64,000 nt of DNA from Brevibacillus sp. JNUCC-41 (GCF_014844095.1 NZ_CP062163.1:248001-312000), one strand, 5' to 3'; numbered from the stretch's first letter, positions 25,351-35,069 are shown. Made by a program: numbers and translations. The notes: a model not told the origin generated them from the sequence alone.

Positions 25351-26283
25351 TTATTTAGTATTTCCCATTAACAGGCTGGCATAAGGGGAATCCGAAGGCA
25401 GAACGATGACCGTTTGATCACCAATCGTTTTTTTGTAGGATTCAAGGGTCCGGTATAGTTTATAGAATTCGGGGTCTTTGGAAAACGACTTATTATAGAT
25501 TTTCGCTGCTTCCCCTTCACCTTCAGCCCTGATCACTTCTGCATCAGCCTCTGCAGTAGAGAGCAATTCTTTCACTTTCCGATCAGTATCCGCAATGATA
25601 CGGTTTTTCTTCGCATCACCTTTGGATAAGTATTCTTGCGCTTTCGATTCCCGCTCGGAAATCATCCTCTTGAAGACGGATGCTTCGTTTTCGGAGGGCA
25701 AGTCAGTCCGCTTTATCCGGACATCCGTCAAGCTGATTCCATAACTGTCCTTTTGCAGCAGATCGTTGACTTTTTCGGTTATGCGGTCGTTTAAACTTCC
25801 CCTTGATGACTTCTCATCATTGATGATCTCGTCATAATTCAGCTGGCCAAGCTCAGAACGAACTGCCGAATAGATGAACTCTTCCATTTTCGTTTCGGCA
25901 TTCTCTAGTGTCCTTGCATTTGTAATCAATTTCTTCGGATCTTCTATTCTCCAAACTGCATAGTTATCGATCAGCATCCGCTTTTTATCTTTCGTATTGA
26001 TTTCCGCTTCGGAAACATCAGAAGTCATCTGATACTTCGGCAAGGTCATGATACTCTGTATGAATGGCACCTTAGCCTTCAATCCCGGTGTCTTATCGAT
26101 CCTTACCACCTCACCGAATTGTCGGACGACTTTGTATTCGCCCTCTTTGACGATATAGACATTGGTGAGGATGATTAGCAGCAACGCGATAAAAATAATC
26201 AGGAAAATGCCGATTCTCACATAGCCCCTCCAATGAAAATCCCCTTTTTTCAACTCAGAGAAATCTATTATTTTTCCGCTCAT
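25351..26283 (-). CDS. hflC: Protease modulator HflC, SPFH/band 7 protein
   Basis: This 310-residue protein has an N-terminal membrane segment (about residues 23-46) and a band 7/SPFH domain, with long charged coiled-coil-like helices (ESKAQEYLSKGDAKKNRIIADTDRK). HflC and HflK form large membrane cages around the FtsH protease in E. coli. The ATG overlaps the hflK stop by four bases. A hflKC pair next to polA is not part of the B. subtilis gene order. No ftsH is nearby. Confidence 0.9.
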   Translation of the reverse strand: MSGKIIDFSELKKGDFHWRGYVRIGIFLIIFIALLLIILTNVYIVKEGEYKVVRQFGEVVRIDKTPGLKAKVPFIQSIMTLPKYQMTSDVSEAEINTKDKKRMLIDNYAVWRIEDPKKLITNARTLENAETKMEEFIYSAVRSELGQLNYDEIINDEKSSRGSLNDRITEKVNDLLQKDSYGISLTDVRIKRTDLPSENEASVFKRMISERESKAQEYLSKGDAKKNRIIADTDRKVKELLSTAEADAEVIRAEGEGEAAKIYNKSFSKDPEFYKLYRTLESYKKTIGDQTVIVLPSDSPYASLLMGNTK

Positions 26284-27323
26284 TGTTTAGTGCCCCCTTC
26301 CCCTGTCGCTTTTTCTTCCGATGCATTCGCTTTGTTCGTTTCTTCTTCAGGTATAGCGGCTTCATCGGAGGCAGGAGTTTTTTTCGTTTCCTCCTTTTCA
26401 AGCGAGCGAAGCGGCAAGTACTTCATGGTGTTTCCATCATCATTCATAATATAAATCTCTGCATTCGGCATTACTTCCTCAAGGGTTTCAATAATAAGGC
26501 GGTCCTTCGTAATCCCCTTATTGCCCTTATACTCACTAAGTAATTTTTCAAAGACCGCTACATCCCCGCGGGCTGCTTCCGTACGGGCAGCTTTATCCCC
26601 ATTAGCCTGTGAAATGAGGGCATCTTTTTCCCCTTCCGCTTCATTCATACGTTTATTTTCATATTTATCCGCTTCGTTGATTTTCGTATTCGCCGTTTCC
26701 CGGGCATCCGTTACATTGGTAAATGCTTTCCGCACTTCTTCATTCGGTAACTCCACGTCCTGGAGTTTAACCGCAGATATGGAAATCCCGACATCATATT
26801 TCTCCATTAGCTGTGATAATAAATCGCGTACATCCGCTTCGATTTGCGCTTTACCGGATGTAAGGGCATCATCGATTTTCGTGCTGCCGATAATGCTCCG
26901 TAATGCAGCTGAAGTCGTATCGTATAATATTTTTTCTGGATCCTCTGCATTGTATAGATATTTTGGAGGGTCGGTGATTTTCCACTGGACCACCAGGTCG
27001 GCCAGCACAATATTTTCATCACCCGTAATCATTTTAGTCTCGCTCGGGTAATCCTTCACCTCTCCATCCTCTTCCTTATATCCAAATTTAAGACTGAATG
27101 TTTCTTTGGATAATTTCTCGACGGATTGAATGGGCCAAGGCAGTTTAAAGTGAAGCCCTGGTTCCGTTATCGTTTGCTCCACTTTACCAAACGTCATGAT
27201 GACAGCTTGATCGGATTCATCAACCGTGTACCAGGTCGATATCGCAACTACACCTAAAATTAAAATAAGAAAGACAAGTCCTGTGATCGTATATATCCTT
27301 TTTAAGCTAACGATATGTATCAC
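26280..27323 (-). CDS. hflK: FtsH protease activity modulator HflK
   Basis: This 347-residue SPFH/band 7 protein has one N-terminal membrane helix (about residues 10-30) and a low-complexity acidic C-terminal tail (EEETNKANASEEKATGEGG). It is the partner of HflC, probably modulating FtsH membrane proteolysis. The only conventional start near the conserved region is GTG at 27323, but it lies inside the best ribosome-site match (AGGGGTGAT). The true start may therefore be a rarer codon a few triplets downstream, such as ATC at 27312-27314. Confidence 0.88.
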   Translation of the reverse strand: MIHIVSLKRIYTITGLVFLILILGVVAISTWYTVDESDQAVIMTFGKVEQTITEPGLHFKLPWPIQSVEKLSKETFSLKFGYKEEDGEVKDYPSETKMITGDENIVLADLVVQWKITDPPKYLYNAEDPEKILYDTTSAALRSIIGSTKIDDALTSGKAQIEADVRDLLSQLMEKYDVGISISAVKLQDVELPNEEVRKAFTNVTDARETANTKINEADKYENKRMNEAEGEKDALISQANGDKAARTEAARGDVAVFEKLLSEYKGNKGITKDRLIIETLEEVMPNAEIYIMNDDGNTMKYLPLRSLEKEETKKTPASDEAAIPEEETNKANASEEKATGEGGTKQ

Positions 27324-27445
27324 CCCTTCTTTGCAGTTATATCTTATTTACGCAAGGAAGGGCCTAAAGTTTCATAAAAATCAAATATTTTTCCAGGAAA
27401 ATAGGATAGAGGAATCGTTCCTGGGGAATATAGACAAAATTAAAA

Positions 27446-27466
27446 GACAGAGACTATGTCTCTGTC
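27446..27466 (-). terminator. Terminator of phoPR
   Basis: GACAGAGAC (27446-27454) and GTCTCTGTC (27458-27466) form a perfect stem with a 3-nt loop, followed on the minus strand by TTTTAATTTT. It is about 100 nt past the phoR stop. Confidence 0.78.
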
Positions 27467-27564
27467 AATGTTTAACTCCTTGGATGAGGGGTTATAACCA
27501 TTGTACCCCTGCATTATGAAGTCCGTTTTAAGGAATTGTAAAGGACATGTAAATAAGAAACCCG

Positions 27565-29340
27565 CTACATTCCTTTTAAGCTTTTATTTAATGTGACTGT
27601 AAAAGTCGTCCCGGTTCCAGGTGTGCTTTCCACATTGATTTTACCTTTATGGACTTCTATTATATGCTTGACGATTGCCAGTCCAATGCCCGTTCCTCCT
27701 GAATCGCGGCTCCTCGCCTTATCGATCCGGTAAAATCGTTCAAAGATCCTCGGCAGTTCTTTTTCTTCAATGCCTATTCCGCTGTCTTGCACTGCTATAT
27801 CGACCGTCTGTTCATTTTCAATGATATCAACGGTGACCCTGCCGCCATTTGGTGTATAGGTCAATGCGTTCGTAATCAAATTGATGAAAACCTGCTTGAT
27901 CCTGTCAGATTCCCCTTCAATGAATACTGGTTCCGGTGATGTTTTAATTTCAAGGGATACATCTTTATCTTTCAGCTTGCCTATAAGCATCTCTTGTATT
28001 TCACCAAGCACTTTCGTAATATCCACGACCCCTGCGTTTAAAACGAACTCCTGTTGCTCCATTTTGGATAAATTCAGAAGCTCCTGAATGAGTTCCTGCA
28101 GCCGATCACTTTCTTTCAGGATAATCGATAAAAAGTGTTTTAAGGTCTTTTCGTCCTTTAAGGCGCCATCCAACAATGTTTCAGAAAATCCTTTTATAGA
28201 AGTGATCGGGGTTCTCAATTCATGGGACACATTAGCCACGAAATCCTTCCGCATCTGCTCGAGCCTTTTCAATTCGGTGATATCATGGAAAATGAGGAGG
28301 ATCCCCTTCCATTCATCATGATTCCCGATAATGGGAGCCCCATAAATCTCAAAATGCTTACGTTCTATGGCAAGAGGTATTTTCACCTGCCGTTTAATCG
28401 TCTTTTCCGTTCGAAAGATTTCTTCGATGATGGCTATGACTTCCTGATCTTTAATGACCGAATAATATTCCTGAAACAAAAACGTAGCGGAGTTCACACG
28501 AAAGCTTTTCTTGAATTCCCGGTTGATTAATGTAGTATACCCTTTACTGTCTATCAGCAAGACACCACTACCGATGTTTTCAACAAGTGTTTCCAAACGA
28601 TCCTGATTCATTTCCCTCGCTATCTCTGTTTCCTGAAGATTCCTCGCCAATATGTTCAAGGAAGTTGTCAGCATTCCCGTTTCGTCGGAATGTCGCCCGA
28701 ATGTCCTGGTTCCATAATTCCCTTTTGCCAGTTCAATGGCCGCCATCGTCGCCTCCTCGATTGGACGCGTATAATATGAAGTGATTTTGCTCGCAAGCAT
28801 GAGAATGATGATCAAGGCAACCCCTAAACAAATGATCAATATTTGCCACATTTGTTTATTCACTTGATTGATGGCCTCGATTTCATTGCTATGTACGACA
28901 AAGCCTTCAATCTTTCCATCCTTTTCAATCGTCTTCCAATAATAATGGAGGTCCGATTCGCCTTCGACCACTTCATACCCTTCCCCTTGCTTAAGCCCTT
29001 TTTGCAAAGTTATTTTACGAAGGACATTGGCATGGCCTTTAAATATTTCATTGGATGATGTCGAATCGTATAATATTTCCCCATTCGTGGAGAGAATGGT
29101 TAAATTCGAATCTAAAAGGGGTGTCAGTTTTGCCGTCTTCCCTTTTTCCAAAAAGGAGTCAATCCCGCCATGCTCCTGAATATATGTAGAAATGAAAAAT
29201 GTTTCGTTCTTTATACGGTCATTGAACGTTTTAATATAATAGCTTTTAAACAAGTGTCCTAATAAAAAGCCCACGGCCATCAGGACGACCATCACCAGTG
29301 TGATGAGGGTAAATAAGAGCTTTTTACGATAGGTCGTCAT
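27565..29340 (-). CDS. phoR: Phosphate-responsive sensor histidine kinase PhoR (PnpS type)
   Basis: PhoR senses phosphate starvation and phosphorylates PhoP. The 591 residues show a first membrane helix (about 10-30), an extracytoplasmic sensing domain, a second helix (about 166-185), a HAMP segment, and a PAS domain (about 245-345). The HisKA motif FVANVSHELRTPITSIKGF carries the phosphorylated His. The ATPase domain has N box VFINLITNALTYT, G1 DSGIGI, F box FERFYR and G2 GGTGIGLAI. It overlaps the phoP stop by four bases. Confidence 0.94.
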   Translation of the reverse strand: MTTYRKKLLFTLITLVMVVLMAVGFLLGHLFKSYYIKTFNDRIKNETFFISTYIQEHGGIDSFLEKGKTAKLTPLLDSNLTILSTNGEILYDSTSSNEIFKGHANVLRKITLQKGLKQGEGYEVVEGESDLHYYWKTIEKDGKIEGFVVHSNEIEAINQVNKQMWQILIICLGVALIIILMLASKITSYYTRPIEEATMAAIELAKGNYGTRTFGRHSDETGMLTTSLNILARNLQETEIAREMNQDRLETLVENIGSGVLLIDSKGYTTLINREFKKSFRVNSATFLFQEYYSVIKDQEVIAIIEEIFRTEKTIKRQVKIPLAIERKHFEIYGAPIIGNHDEWKGILLIFHDITELKRLEQMRKDFVANVSHELRTPITSIKGFSETLLDGALKDEKTLKHFLSIILKESDRLQELIQELLNLSKMEQQEFVLNAGVVDITKVLGEIQEMLIGKLKDKDVSLEIKTSPEPVFIEGESDRIKQVFINLITNALTYTPNGGRVTVDIIENEQTVDIAVQDSGIGIEEKELPRIFERFYRIDKARSRDSGGTGIGLAIVKHIIEVHKGKINVESTPGTGTTFTVTLNKSLKGM

Positions 29341-30056
29341 TCTTTTTTAGGCTCCTCAAGCTTATACCCCAAGCCCCTTATCGTTTTAATATATAAAGGT
29401 TTTTTTGTATCTTTTTCTATTTTTTCTCGAAGATGGCTAATATGGACATCGACGATTCGTGAGTCTCCCGCGAAATCATAATTCCAAACCGCACTGAGCA
29501 GTTGATCCCTAGTCAGCACTCTTCCTTTATTCTTCGCCAGATATAAAAGTAATTCAAATTCCTTTGGAGTCAATTCTAATTGCTGTTCATCAAAGAATGC
29601 TTCGTAACGTTCCGGAAACACTTTCAATTCCCCTAATTTCAAGAGGCCATCTTCCAGATCCTGACTTGAATCACTGCCGTTAGCTTGTAACTGGGATCTT
29701 CTTAAAATAGCTTTAATCCGGGCCACTACCTCCCTAGGACTGAATGGCTTAGTCAAATAATCATCCGCCCCTAGTTCAAGTCCCAGCACCTTGTCAAATT
29801 CATCGTCCTTAGCTGTCAGCATCAAGATCGGTATATTGATTTTTTGCTGGCGAAGCTGCTTACATACTTCAAGCCCGTCCATTTTAGGCAGCATCAAATC
29901 CAATACCACTAAATCAGGGCGTATATCCACGGCAGCCTCCAGCCCTTGTTCTCCATCCAAAGCTGTGATCACCGAATAGCCTGCTTGTTCTAAATTGTAC
30001 TGAAGTAAGGTAACTATTGATTGTTCATCATCCACTACGAGAATTTTCTTTGACAT
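29337..30056 (-). CDS. phoP: Phosphate response regulator PhoP
   Basis: PhoP is an OmpR-type regulator controlling the phosphate-starvation response. Its 239 residues have a receiver domain (phosphoacceptor Asp in PDLVVLDLMLPKMDG near residue 53, Lys in MLTAKDD, and switch region) and a C-terminal winged helix (LTPKEFELLLYLAKNKGRVLTRDQLL, DVHISHLREKIE, IRGLGYKL). AGGAGG precedes the ATG. It heads the phoPR operon downstream of the mdh terminator, as in B. subtilis. Confidence 0.96.
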   Translation of the reverse strand: MSKKILVVDDEQSIVTLLQYNLEQAGYSVITALDGEQGLEAAVDIRPDLVVLDLMLPKMDGLEVCKQLRQQKINIPILMLTAKDDEFDKVLGLELGADDYLTKPFSPREVVARIKAILRRSQLQANGSDSSQDLEDGLLKLGELKVFPERYEAFFDEQQLELTPKEFELLLYLAKNKGRVLTRDQLLSAVWNYDFAGDSRIVDVHISHLREKIEKDTKKPLYIKTIRGLGYKLEEPKKE

Positions 30057-30086
30057 TAGATCCTCCTGAATTATGTATTACCCAAA

Positions 30087-30104
30087 AGACCAATTTCTTG
30101 GTCT
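30087..30104 (-). promoter_or_regulatory. Hairpin in the phoP leader
   Basis: AGACCAA (30087-30093) and TTGGTCT (30098-30104) form a 7-bp stem with a TTTC loop about 30 bp upstream of phoP. No T-run follows, so it is not a terminator; a control or stability role is possible. Confidence 0.35.
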
Positions 30105-30227
30105 ACTCATCCAATTCCATTATAAAGAATATTATATGAAATTTACACATAAAAAAAACGGAAAGTTAGTTATTCCTTATCTTCAGCAGGGAGTTCATAA
30201 ATTTCCATGACTTTTAAAGCGAAAAAA

Positions 30228-30280
30228 ACTGTCCGGAATCGGAAAAAGACCATGGCCTTTTCTTCCTATATCCGAACAGT
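30228..30280 (-). terminator. Terminator of citZ-icd-mdh
   Basis: Outer arms ACTGTCCGGA (30228-30237) and TCCGAACAGT (30271-30280) and an inner pair GGAAAAAG/CTTTTCTTCC form a long hairpin. It is followed on the minus strand by TTTTTTT, shortly after the mdh stop. Confidence 0.85.
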
Positions 30281-30294
30281 CTGATCATGATCAC

Positions 30295-31230
30295 TTATTG
30301 AAGGACTTGCATTACTGCTTTAACTGATTCAACTGATTTTGAAAGTGCCGCTTTTTCGTCTTCAGTCAATTCCAGTTCGATGATTTGTTCAATGCCCTTT
30401 GCACCCAGAACAGTCGGCACTCCAAGATAGATACCTTCAAATCCATATTCACCTTCAAGATAAGCGATGGACGGAAGGACGCGACGTTGGTCTTTAAGGA
30501 TCGCTTCAGCCATTTCCACTAAAGATGCTGCTGGTGCATAATAGGCGCTTCCGTTTCCTAGAAGGTTGACGATTTCCCCGCCGCCAGTTCGGGTACGAGC
30601 CACGATTGCTTCTAGACGATCTTGAGGGATCAATGTTTCCAAAGGAATCCCTCCTGCATAAGAGTAACGTACCAATGGAACCATATCATCTCCGTGTCCG
30701 CCAAGTACGAAGCCAGTTACATCTTTAACCGATAAGTTTAATTCTTGAGCTACGAAAGTACGGAAACGAGCTGTATCAAGCACACCTGATTGTCCGATAA
30801 CGCGTTCTTTAGGGAAACCTGATTCTTTGTAAACAGTGTAAGTCATTGCATCTACAGGGTTAGTCAAAACGATGATGGTTGTGTTAGGGGAATATTTAAC
30901 GACTTCTTTTGTTACTGATATCATAACTTTTTGGTTAGTTTGAACTAAGTCGTCACGGCTCATGCCGGGTTTGCGGGCAATTCCGGCAGTGATGATCACT
31001 ACGTCGGAATCAGCAGTTTCTGCATAGTCGGATGTACCGATGATGTTAGCATCGAAACCTAGGACAGGTCCTGCTTCCGCCATATCAAGGGCTTTACCTT
31101 TAGTAGGGTTTTCAGCTTGCGGGATATCAACTAAAACGATATCGCCTAGTTCTTTTTGAGCGGCTAAGAATGCTGCTGTAGCACCAGTGAATCCAGCACC
31201 TACAACTGTGATTTTTTTACGTTTAGACAT
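30295..31230 (-). CDS. mdh: Malate dehydrogenase
   Basis: Mdh oxidises malate to oxaloacetate with NAD in the TCA cycle. The 311 residues are of the LDH-like MDH type. The NAD fold opens [17 protein letters not shown], the substrate arginines are in KPGMSRDDL, the active-site His is in [16 protein letters not shown], and TNPVDAMTY is conserved. GGAGGAAATAAC precedes the ATG. It is the third gene of citZ-icd-mdh, behind an intercistronic stem-loop. Confidence 0.97.
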   Translation of the reverse strand: MSKRKKITVVGAGFTGATAAFLAAQKELGDIVLVDIPQAENPTKGKALDMAEAGPVLGFDANIIGTSDYAETADSDVVIITAGIARKPGMSRDDLVQTNQKVMISVTKEVVKYSPNTTIIVLTNPVDAMTYTVYKESGFPKERVIGQSGVLDTARFRTFVAQELNLSVKDVTGFVLGGHGDDMVPLVRYSYAGGIPLETLIPQDRLEAIVARTRTGGGEIVNLLGNGSAYYAPAASLVEMAEAILKDQRRVLPSIAYLEGEYGFEGIYLGVPTVLGAKGIEQIIELELTEDEKAALSKSVESVKAVMQVLQ

Positions 31231-31294
31231 GTTATTTCCTCCTTAAAATATATGAATACTTTTGGAATACTTTTAACATCCTCATGAAATATAA

Positions 31295-31337
31295 GCTTCC
31301 TGGAAAAGCAGCCCATTCAGGCACTTTTCCAGAAAGC
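31295..31337 (-). promoter_or_regulatory. Intercistronic stem-loop between icd and mdh
   Basis: A 14-bp stem with one mismatch (31295-31308 with 31324-31337; core CTGGAAAAG / CTTTTCCAG) and a 15-nt loop lies between icd and mdh. No T-run follows, so it is more likely an mRNA stability or processing element than a terminator. Confidence 0.5.
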
Positions 31338-31347
31338 ATGTAATGAA

Positions 31348-32619
31348 TTATTTAAGGTTTTTGATAAGCTCGTCTGCGAACTCAGAACATTTAACTTCCG
31401 TTGCACCTTCCATTAGGCGGGCAAAGTCGTATGTAACAACTTTAGAAGCGATTGTTTGTTCCACTGATTTAGTGATGCTGTCTGCAGCTTCGTTCCAGCC
31501 AAGGTGCTCAAGTAAAAGAACGCCTGAAAGAAGAACTGAAGATGGGTTAACTTTATCAAGACCAGCATATTTAGGAGCCGTTCCGTGAGTTGCTTCGAAG
31601 ATGGCATGTCCAGTTTCGTAGTTGATGTTTGCTCCTGGAGCGATACCGATTCCGCCAACTTGTGCAGCTAATGCATCAGAAATGTAATCTCCGTTCAAGT
31701 TCATTGTTGCAACAACATCAAACTCTTTAGGACGAGTCAGGATTTGTTGTAAGAAGATATCAGCAATTGAATCTTTAACGATGATTTTGCCTTCAGCTTC
31801 AGCAGCAGATTGTGCTTTGTTAGCAGCTTCAGTGCCTTCAGCTTCTTTAATTTTGTCATATTGGTTCCATGTGAACACTTTATCGGCGAATTCTTGTTCT
31901 GCAACTTCATAACCCCAAGTTTTGAATGCACCTTCAGTGAATTTCATGATGTTACCTTTATGAACAAGCGTTAATGACTTACGGCCTTCTTTGATCGCAT
32001 AGTTAAGTGCAGAGCGAACAAGACGTTTCGTACCTTCTTCGGAAATCGGTTTAATTCCGATTCCTGAAGTTTCAGGGAAACGAATTTTTTGAACACCGAA
32101 TTCATTTTGCAGGAATTCGATTAATTTTTTAGCTTCGTCAGAACCTTTTGCATATTCGATACCAGCATAGATATCTTCAGTGTTTTCACGGAAGATGACC
32201 ATATCAGTGTCTTCTGGACGTTTAACTGGTGAAGGTACACCTTCAAAGTAACGTACTGGACGAAGACATACGAATAAGTCCAATACTTGACGCAATGCAA
32301 CGTTCAATGAGCGGATACCGCCACCGATTGGAGTTGTAAGAGGTCCTTTAATAGCGATTAGATATTCGTTAATGACATCAAGAGTTTCTTGTGGAAGCCA
32401 TTCGCCCGTTTGGTCAAATGCTTTTTGTCCAGCTAAAACTTCTTTCCATTCGATTTTCTTTTCGCCATTGTAAGCTTTTTCAACTGCTGCGTCTAAAACG
32501 CGGGATGCTGCAGCCCAGATATCAGGACCGATTCCGTCTCCCTCAATATAAGGAACGATTGGATTGTTTGGTACGTTAAGAGCACCGTTAGTAACTGTGA
32601 TTTTTTGGCTTTGTGTCAT
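31348..32619 (-). CDS. icd: Isocitrate dehydrogenase (NADP)
   Basis: Icd converts isocitrate to 2-oxoglutarate and competes with isocitrate lyase, also encoded in this window. From the ATG at 32619 (GGAGGT upstream) it has 423 residues, identical in length to B. subtilis Icd. Visible are the substrate motif SLNVALRQ, where the regulatory-type Ser lies, the aspartates in [17 protein letters not shown] (near residue 310), and the NADP-binding HGTAPKYAG (near 345). The longer frame adds 15 codons without a site. Confidence 0.97.
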   Translation of the reverse strand: MTQSQKITVTNGALNVPNNPIVPYIEGDGIGPDIWAAASRVLDAAVEKAYNGEKKIEWKEVLAGQKAFDQTGEWLPQETLDVINEYLIAIKGPLTTPIGGGIRSLNVALRQVLDLFVCLRPVRYFEGVPSPVKRPEDTDMVIFRENTEDIYAGIEYAKGSDEAKKLIEFLQNEFGVQKIRFPETSGIGIKPISEEGTKRLVRSALNYAIKEGRKSLTLVHKGNIMKFTEGAFKTWGYEVAEQEFADKVFTWNQYDKIKEAEGTEAANKAQSAAEAEGKIIVKDSIADIFLQQILTRPKEFDVVATMNLNGDYISDALAAQVGGIGIAPGANINYETGHAIFEATHGTAPKYAGLDKVNPSSVLLSGVLLLEHLGWNEAADSITKSVEQTIASKVVTYDFARLMEGATEVKCSEFADELIKNLK

Positions 32620-32643
32620 GTCTCTTACCTCCGATTCAAATTC

Positions 32644-32690
32644 AAAGGTTAGATGGCCTGCCATTTAATGGGGCAGAACCACTAACCTTT
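32644..32690 (-). promoter_or_regulatory. Intercistronic stem-loop between citZ and icd
   Basis: AAAGGTTAG (32644-32652) pairs with CTAACCTTT (32682-32690), with inner TGGCCTGCC/GGGCAGAACCA pairing. On the minus strand no T-run follows. A partial terminator or processing site after citZ would lower icd-mdh expression relative to citZ. Confidence 0.5.
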
Positions 32691-32759
32691 TTTACTCACA
32701 TCTATTAATTTACTACAAATTCGATGAAATAAAAAATGATTTTTCGAAAAAACTTTTAA

Positions 32760-33875
32760 TTAGCGGTTTTCAATCGGTACGTATTTTTGCATACCTGGCC
32801 CAACATACTCTGCACGCGGACGGATAAGGCGGTTGTTTGAATATTGCTCAAGGATGTGAGCGATCCAGCCTGAAGCACGGCTTACAGCAAAGATTGGTGT
32901 AAATAGGTCATGCTCGATACCTAAACTGTGGTATACGGAAGCAGAATAGAAATCCACGTTCGGCGGAAGATTTTTTTGACCGGTTACGATTTCATGAATT
33001 TTGATGGACATATCATAATATTGCGGTTGTCCAGTAAGTTCAGTCAGTTTTTGTGACATTTCTTTAAGGTGCTTAGCACGAGGGTCACCTTTACGGTATA
33101 CACGATGGCCAAAGCCCATGATTTTTTCTTTATTGGCTAATTTTTCGTTGATATATGGCTCAACGTTTTCAACTGAACCAATTTCTGTAAGCATTTTCAT
33201 GACTTGTTCGTTAGCTCCGCCGTGAAGAGGGCCTTTTAAAGCGCCGATGGCAGAAGTTACGCCAGAATAGATATCAGATAATGTAGCCACACAAACACGT
33301 GCAGTGAATGTAGAAGCGTTTAATTCATGGTCAGCATGAAGAACCAATGCTTTGTTGAATGCTTCTTCTTCGATTGCCGTTGGTTCGTTACCGCTTAACA
33401 TATATAAGAAGTTAGCAGCAAAGCTTAAATCTGTACGTGGAGCAACAGCTTCTTTCCCTTGACGGATGCGAGCGAAAGTTGTTACCAATGTAGGGATTTT
33501 TGCTTGGATGCGGATTGCTTTACGATAGTTAGCATCTTCACTCATTACATCTGCTTCTTCATCATAAAGACCCAGAAGAGATACTGCAGTGCGAAGAGCT
33601 CCCATTGGATGTACTTTATCGATTGGGTATGTTTTGAAGTGATTAACCACTTCAGCTGGAATTTCAGCATTTTCAGCAAGTTGTTGAGTTAATTCTTCTA
33701 ATTGGCTTTTGTTCGGAAGAGCTCCGTGCCATAAAAGATAGATTACTTCCTCGAATGTTGCGTTAGAAGCTAAATCATCGATGTCATAACCTACATACGT
33801 TAATGTGTCATCGATGATGGAGCTTACTGATGAAGTTGTAGCTACCACACCTTCAAGACCTTTTGTTGCTGTCAT
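32760..33875 (-). CDS. citZ: Citrate synthase
   Basis: CitZ condenses oxaloacetate and acetyl-CoA into citrate. The 371 residues match the Gram-positive type I enzyme, with catalytic His residues in LHADHELNASTFTAR and MGFGHRVYRKGDPRA and Asp in NVDFYSASVYHSLG. AAAGGAGAG precedes the ATG. It is the first gene of citZ-icd-mdh, with a cre box and a long leader upstream. Confidence 0.97.
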   Translation of the reverse strand: MTATKGLEGVVATTSSVSSIIDDTLTYVGYDIDDLASNATFEEVIYLLWHGALPNKSQLEELTQQLAENAEIPAEVVNHFKTYPIDKVHPMGALRTAVSLLGLYDEEADVMSEDANYRKAIRIQAKIPTLVTTFARIRQGKEAVAPRTDLSFAANFLYMLSGNEPTAIEEEAFNKALVLHADHELNASTFTARVCVATLSDIYSGVTSAIGALKGPLHGGANEQVMKMLTEIGSVENVEPYINEKLANKEKIMGFGHRVYRKGDPRAKHLKEMSQKLTELTGQPQYYDMSIKIHEIVTGQKNLPPNVDFYSASVYHSLGIEHDLFTPIFAVSRASGWIAHILEQYSNNRLIRPRAEYVGPGMQKYVPIENR

Positions 33876-34002
33876 ACTAAATCTCTCCTTTTCCTAAATA
33901 TTCCCCTATGCCCTTGCTATTAGCGTATAAATATAGCGCTTCCAAGAAATTAGCTATTGTAAACAACCATCTATTTTTTAGCAGAAGACATACATCTTGT
34001 AT

Positions 34003-34016
34003 TGGAAGCGTTCACA
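34003..34016. promoter_or_regulatory. cre box in the citZ leader
   Basis: TGGAAGCGTTCACA fits the cre consensus at 13 of 14 positions (G at the third). It lies just downstream of the putative -10, a position suited to CcpA repression. A weaker half-match (GGAAGCGCTATA, minus strand) lies near 33927. Confidence 0.6.
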
Positions 34017-34032
34017 GAATAGGACCCCAACA

Positions 34033-34060
34033 ATAGTAAAATGTACGATAATCTTTTAAA
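34033..34060 (-). promoter_or_regulatory. Putative SigA promoter of citZ
   Basis: On the minus strand TTTAAA (34055-34060), 16 bp, TACTAT (34033-34038). The leader to citZ would be about 150 nt. Confidence 0.45.
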
Positions 34061-34081
34061 CGAAATTCTAAAAATAATGCT

Positions 34082-34119
34082 TGTAGCTATTCCTAGTGAG
34101 CGCTTGCTCAATAACTACA
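34082..34119. terminator. Hairpin downstream of ytwI
   Basis: TGTAG/CTACA and GTGAGC-GCTT-GCTCA form a two-part stem. It is flanked by CTTTTTTT on the plus side and a T-rich stretch on the minus side, so it could end the ytwI transcript. The AT-rich 34120-34414 stretch between it and ytwI shows no gene. Confidence 0.55.
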
Positions 34120-34414
34120 TCTTTTTTTAAGATTCCTCAAAAATATCAAAGATATTCTGAATCCCAATTTTAATAAATCAGAGCAGTTACAACATTATTA
34201 TAAACAATAAACACTTTTTTGGGAATGAAAAGCACTTAAAATGTGAAAAAATTATTATTTTATTAGAAAAATTAGCTACATATTCTCTTGCTTTTTTTTA
34301 TGCGATCCAAAACGCTTTTTTTGAAAATTCGCCCCAAAGCAGAATAAACGAAACATTAAATAGAAAATTTCCATCTCCACAACTGACGGATTTTTCTCCC
34401 CTCTGCCACTCGCT

Positions 34415-34876
34415 TCATTTAAAAAAATTGAAGATCTGCATGCATAAATAAGCAATTCCCGCCCCGATTAATGGACCGACAGCCACCCCTTTGAATAAAG
34501 CGACTGCAAGAATCGTCCCAAAAACAAGAGCTGTGGTAATGTGCGGATCATGTGATAAAAGCGTAATCCCATTTTTCGCTATGAGTGCAACCGCTATTCC
34601 AGATGCAAGCGCAATCCAGGCATAAGGAGATTTTATTGCGTCTCCGAGTTCCTTGAAACCTATCGCCCCGTTTGCTATGGGTATTAGTACCGAAATCGTA
34701 ATGATCGTAACGCCCAGGTTGATTCCTTTGGCTTCGAGGTATGGAAACACTTTAGCGTCAAGGCCGATCAGTTTCATGCTTAAAAGAAAACCCGCAGCCA
34801 TGATGAGTGAGGTGTTTTTCCCAAACCAACCGATTGCAGCAAGCAGAATTAAAAATACGACAGGACCGTTGATCAT
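34415..34876 (-). CDS. ytwI: DUF441 membrane protein YtwI
   Basis: This 153-residue protein is composed of four or more hydrophobic segments with glycine-rich turns (PIANGAIGFKELGDAIKSPYAW). It is the DUF441/YeaL family, function unknown. AAGGTGAAGGGAGA precedes the ATG. It lies divergent to ytvI and upstream of the citZ promoter, as in B. subtilis. Confidence 0.88.
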   Translation of the reverse strand: MINGPVVFLILLAAIGWFGKNTSLIMAAGFLLSMKLIGLDAKVFPYLEAKGINLGVTIITISVLIPIANGAIGFKELGDAIKSPYAWIALASGIAVALIAKNGITLLSHDPHITTALVFGTILAVALFKGVAVGPLIGAGIAYLCMQIFNFFK

Positions 34877-35069
34877 TCTCCCTTCACCTTCTTCCTTCTG
34901 TTTTTGTTATTTTAACATAACAAACTCCCGTATTTCCTGGGAGAAAAATGATTTATGGAACGATGCATCGGCGAAAAAAATTTAAGCCGTAAGATGAAAG
35001 AATCTTTCCTTTCTTTTCCATCATCGTTACAATTATAATACAAACTTTATGATTGAAGGAGGATATGAC

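Noticed and set aside
34120..34414. Possible small gene or RNA in the AT-rich stretch after ytwI
   Set aside because: No reading frame with a ribosome site, no strong hairpin and no repeat was found.
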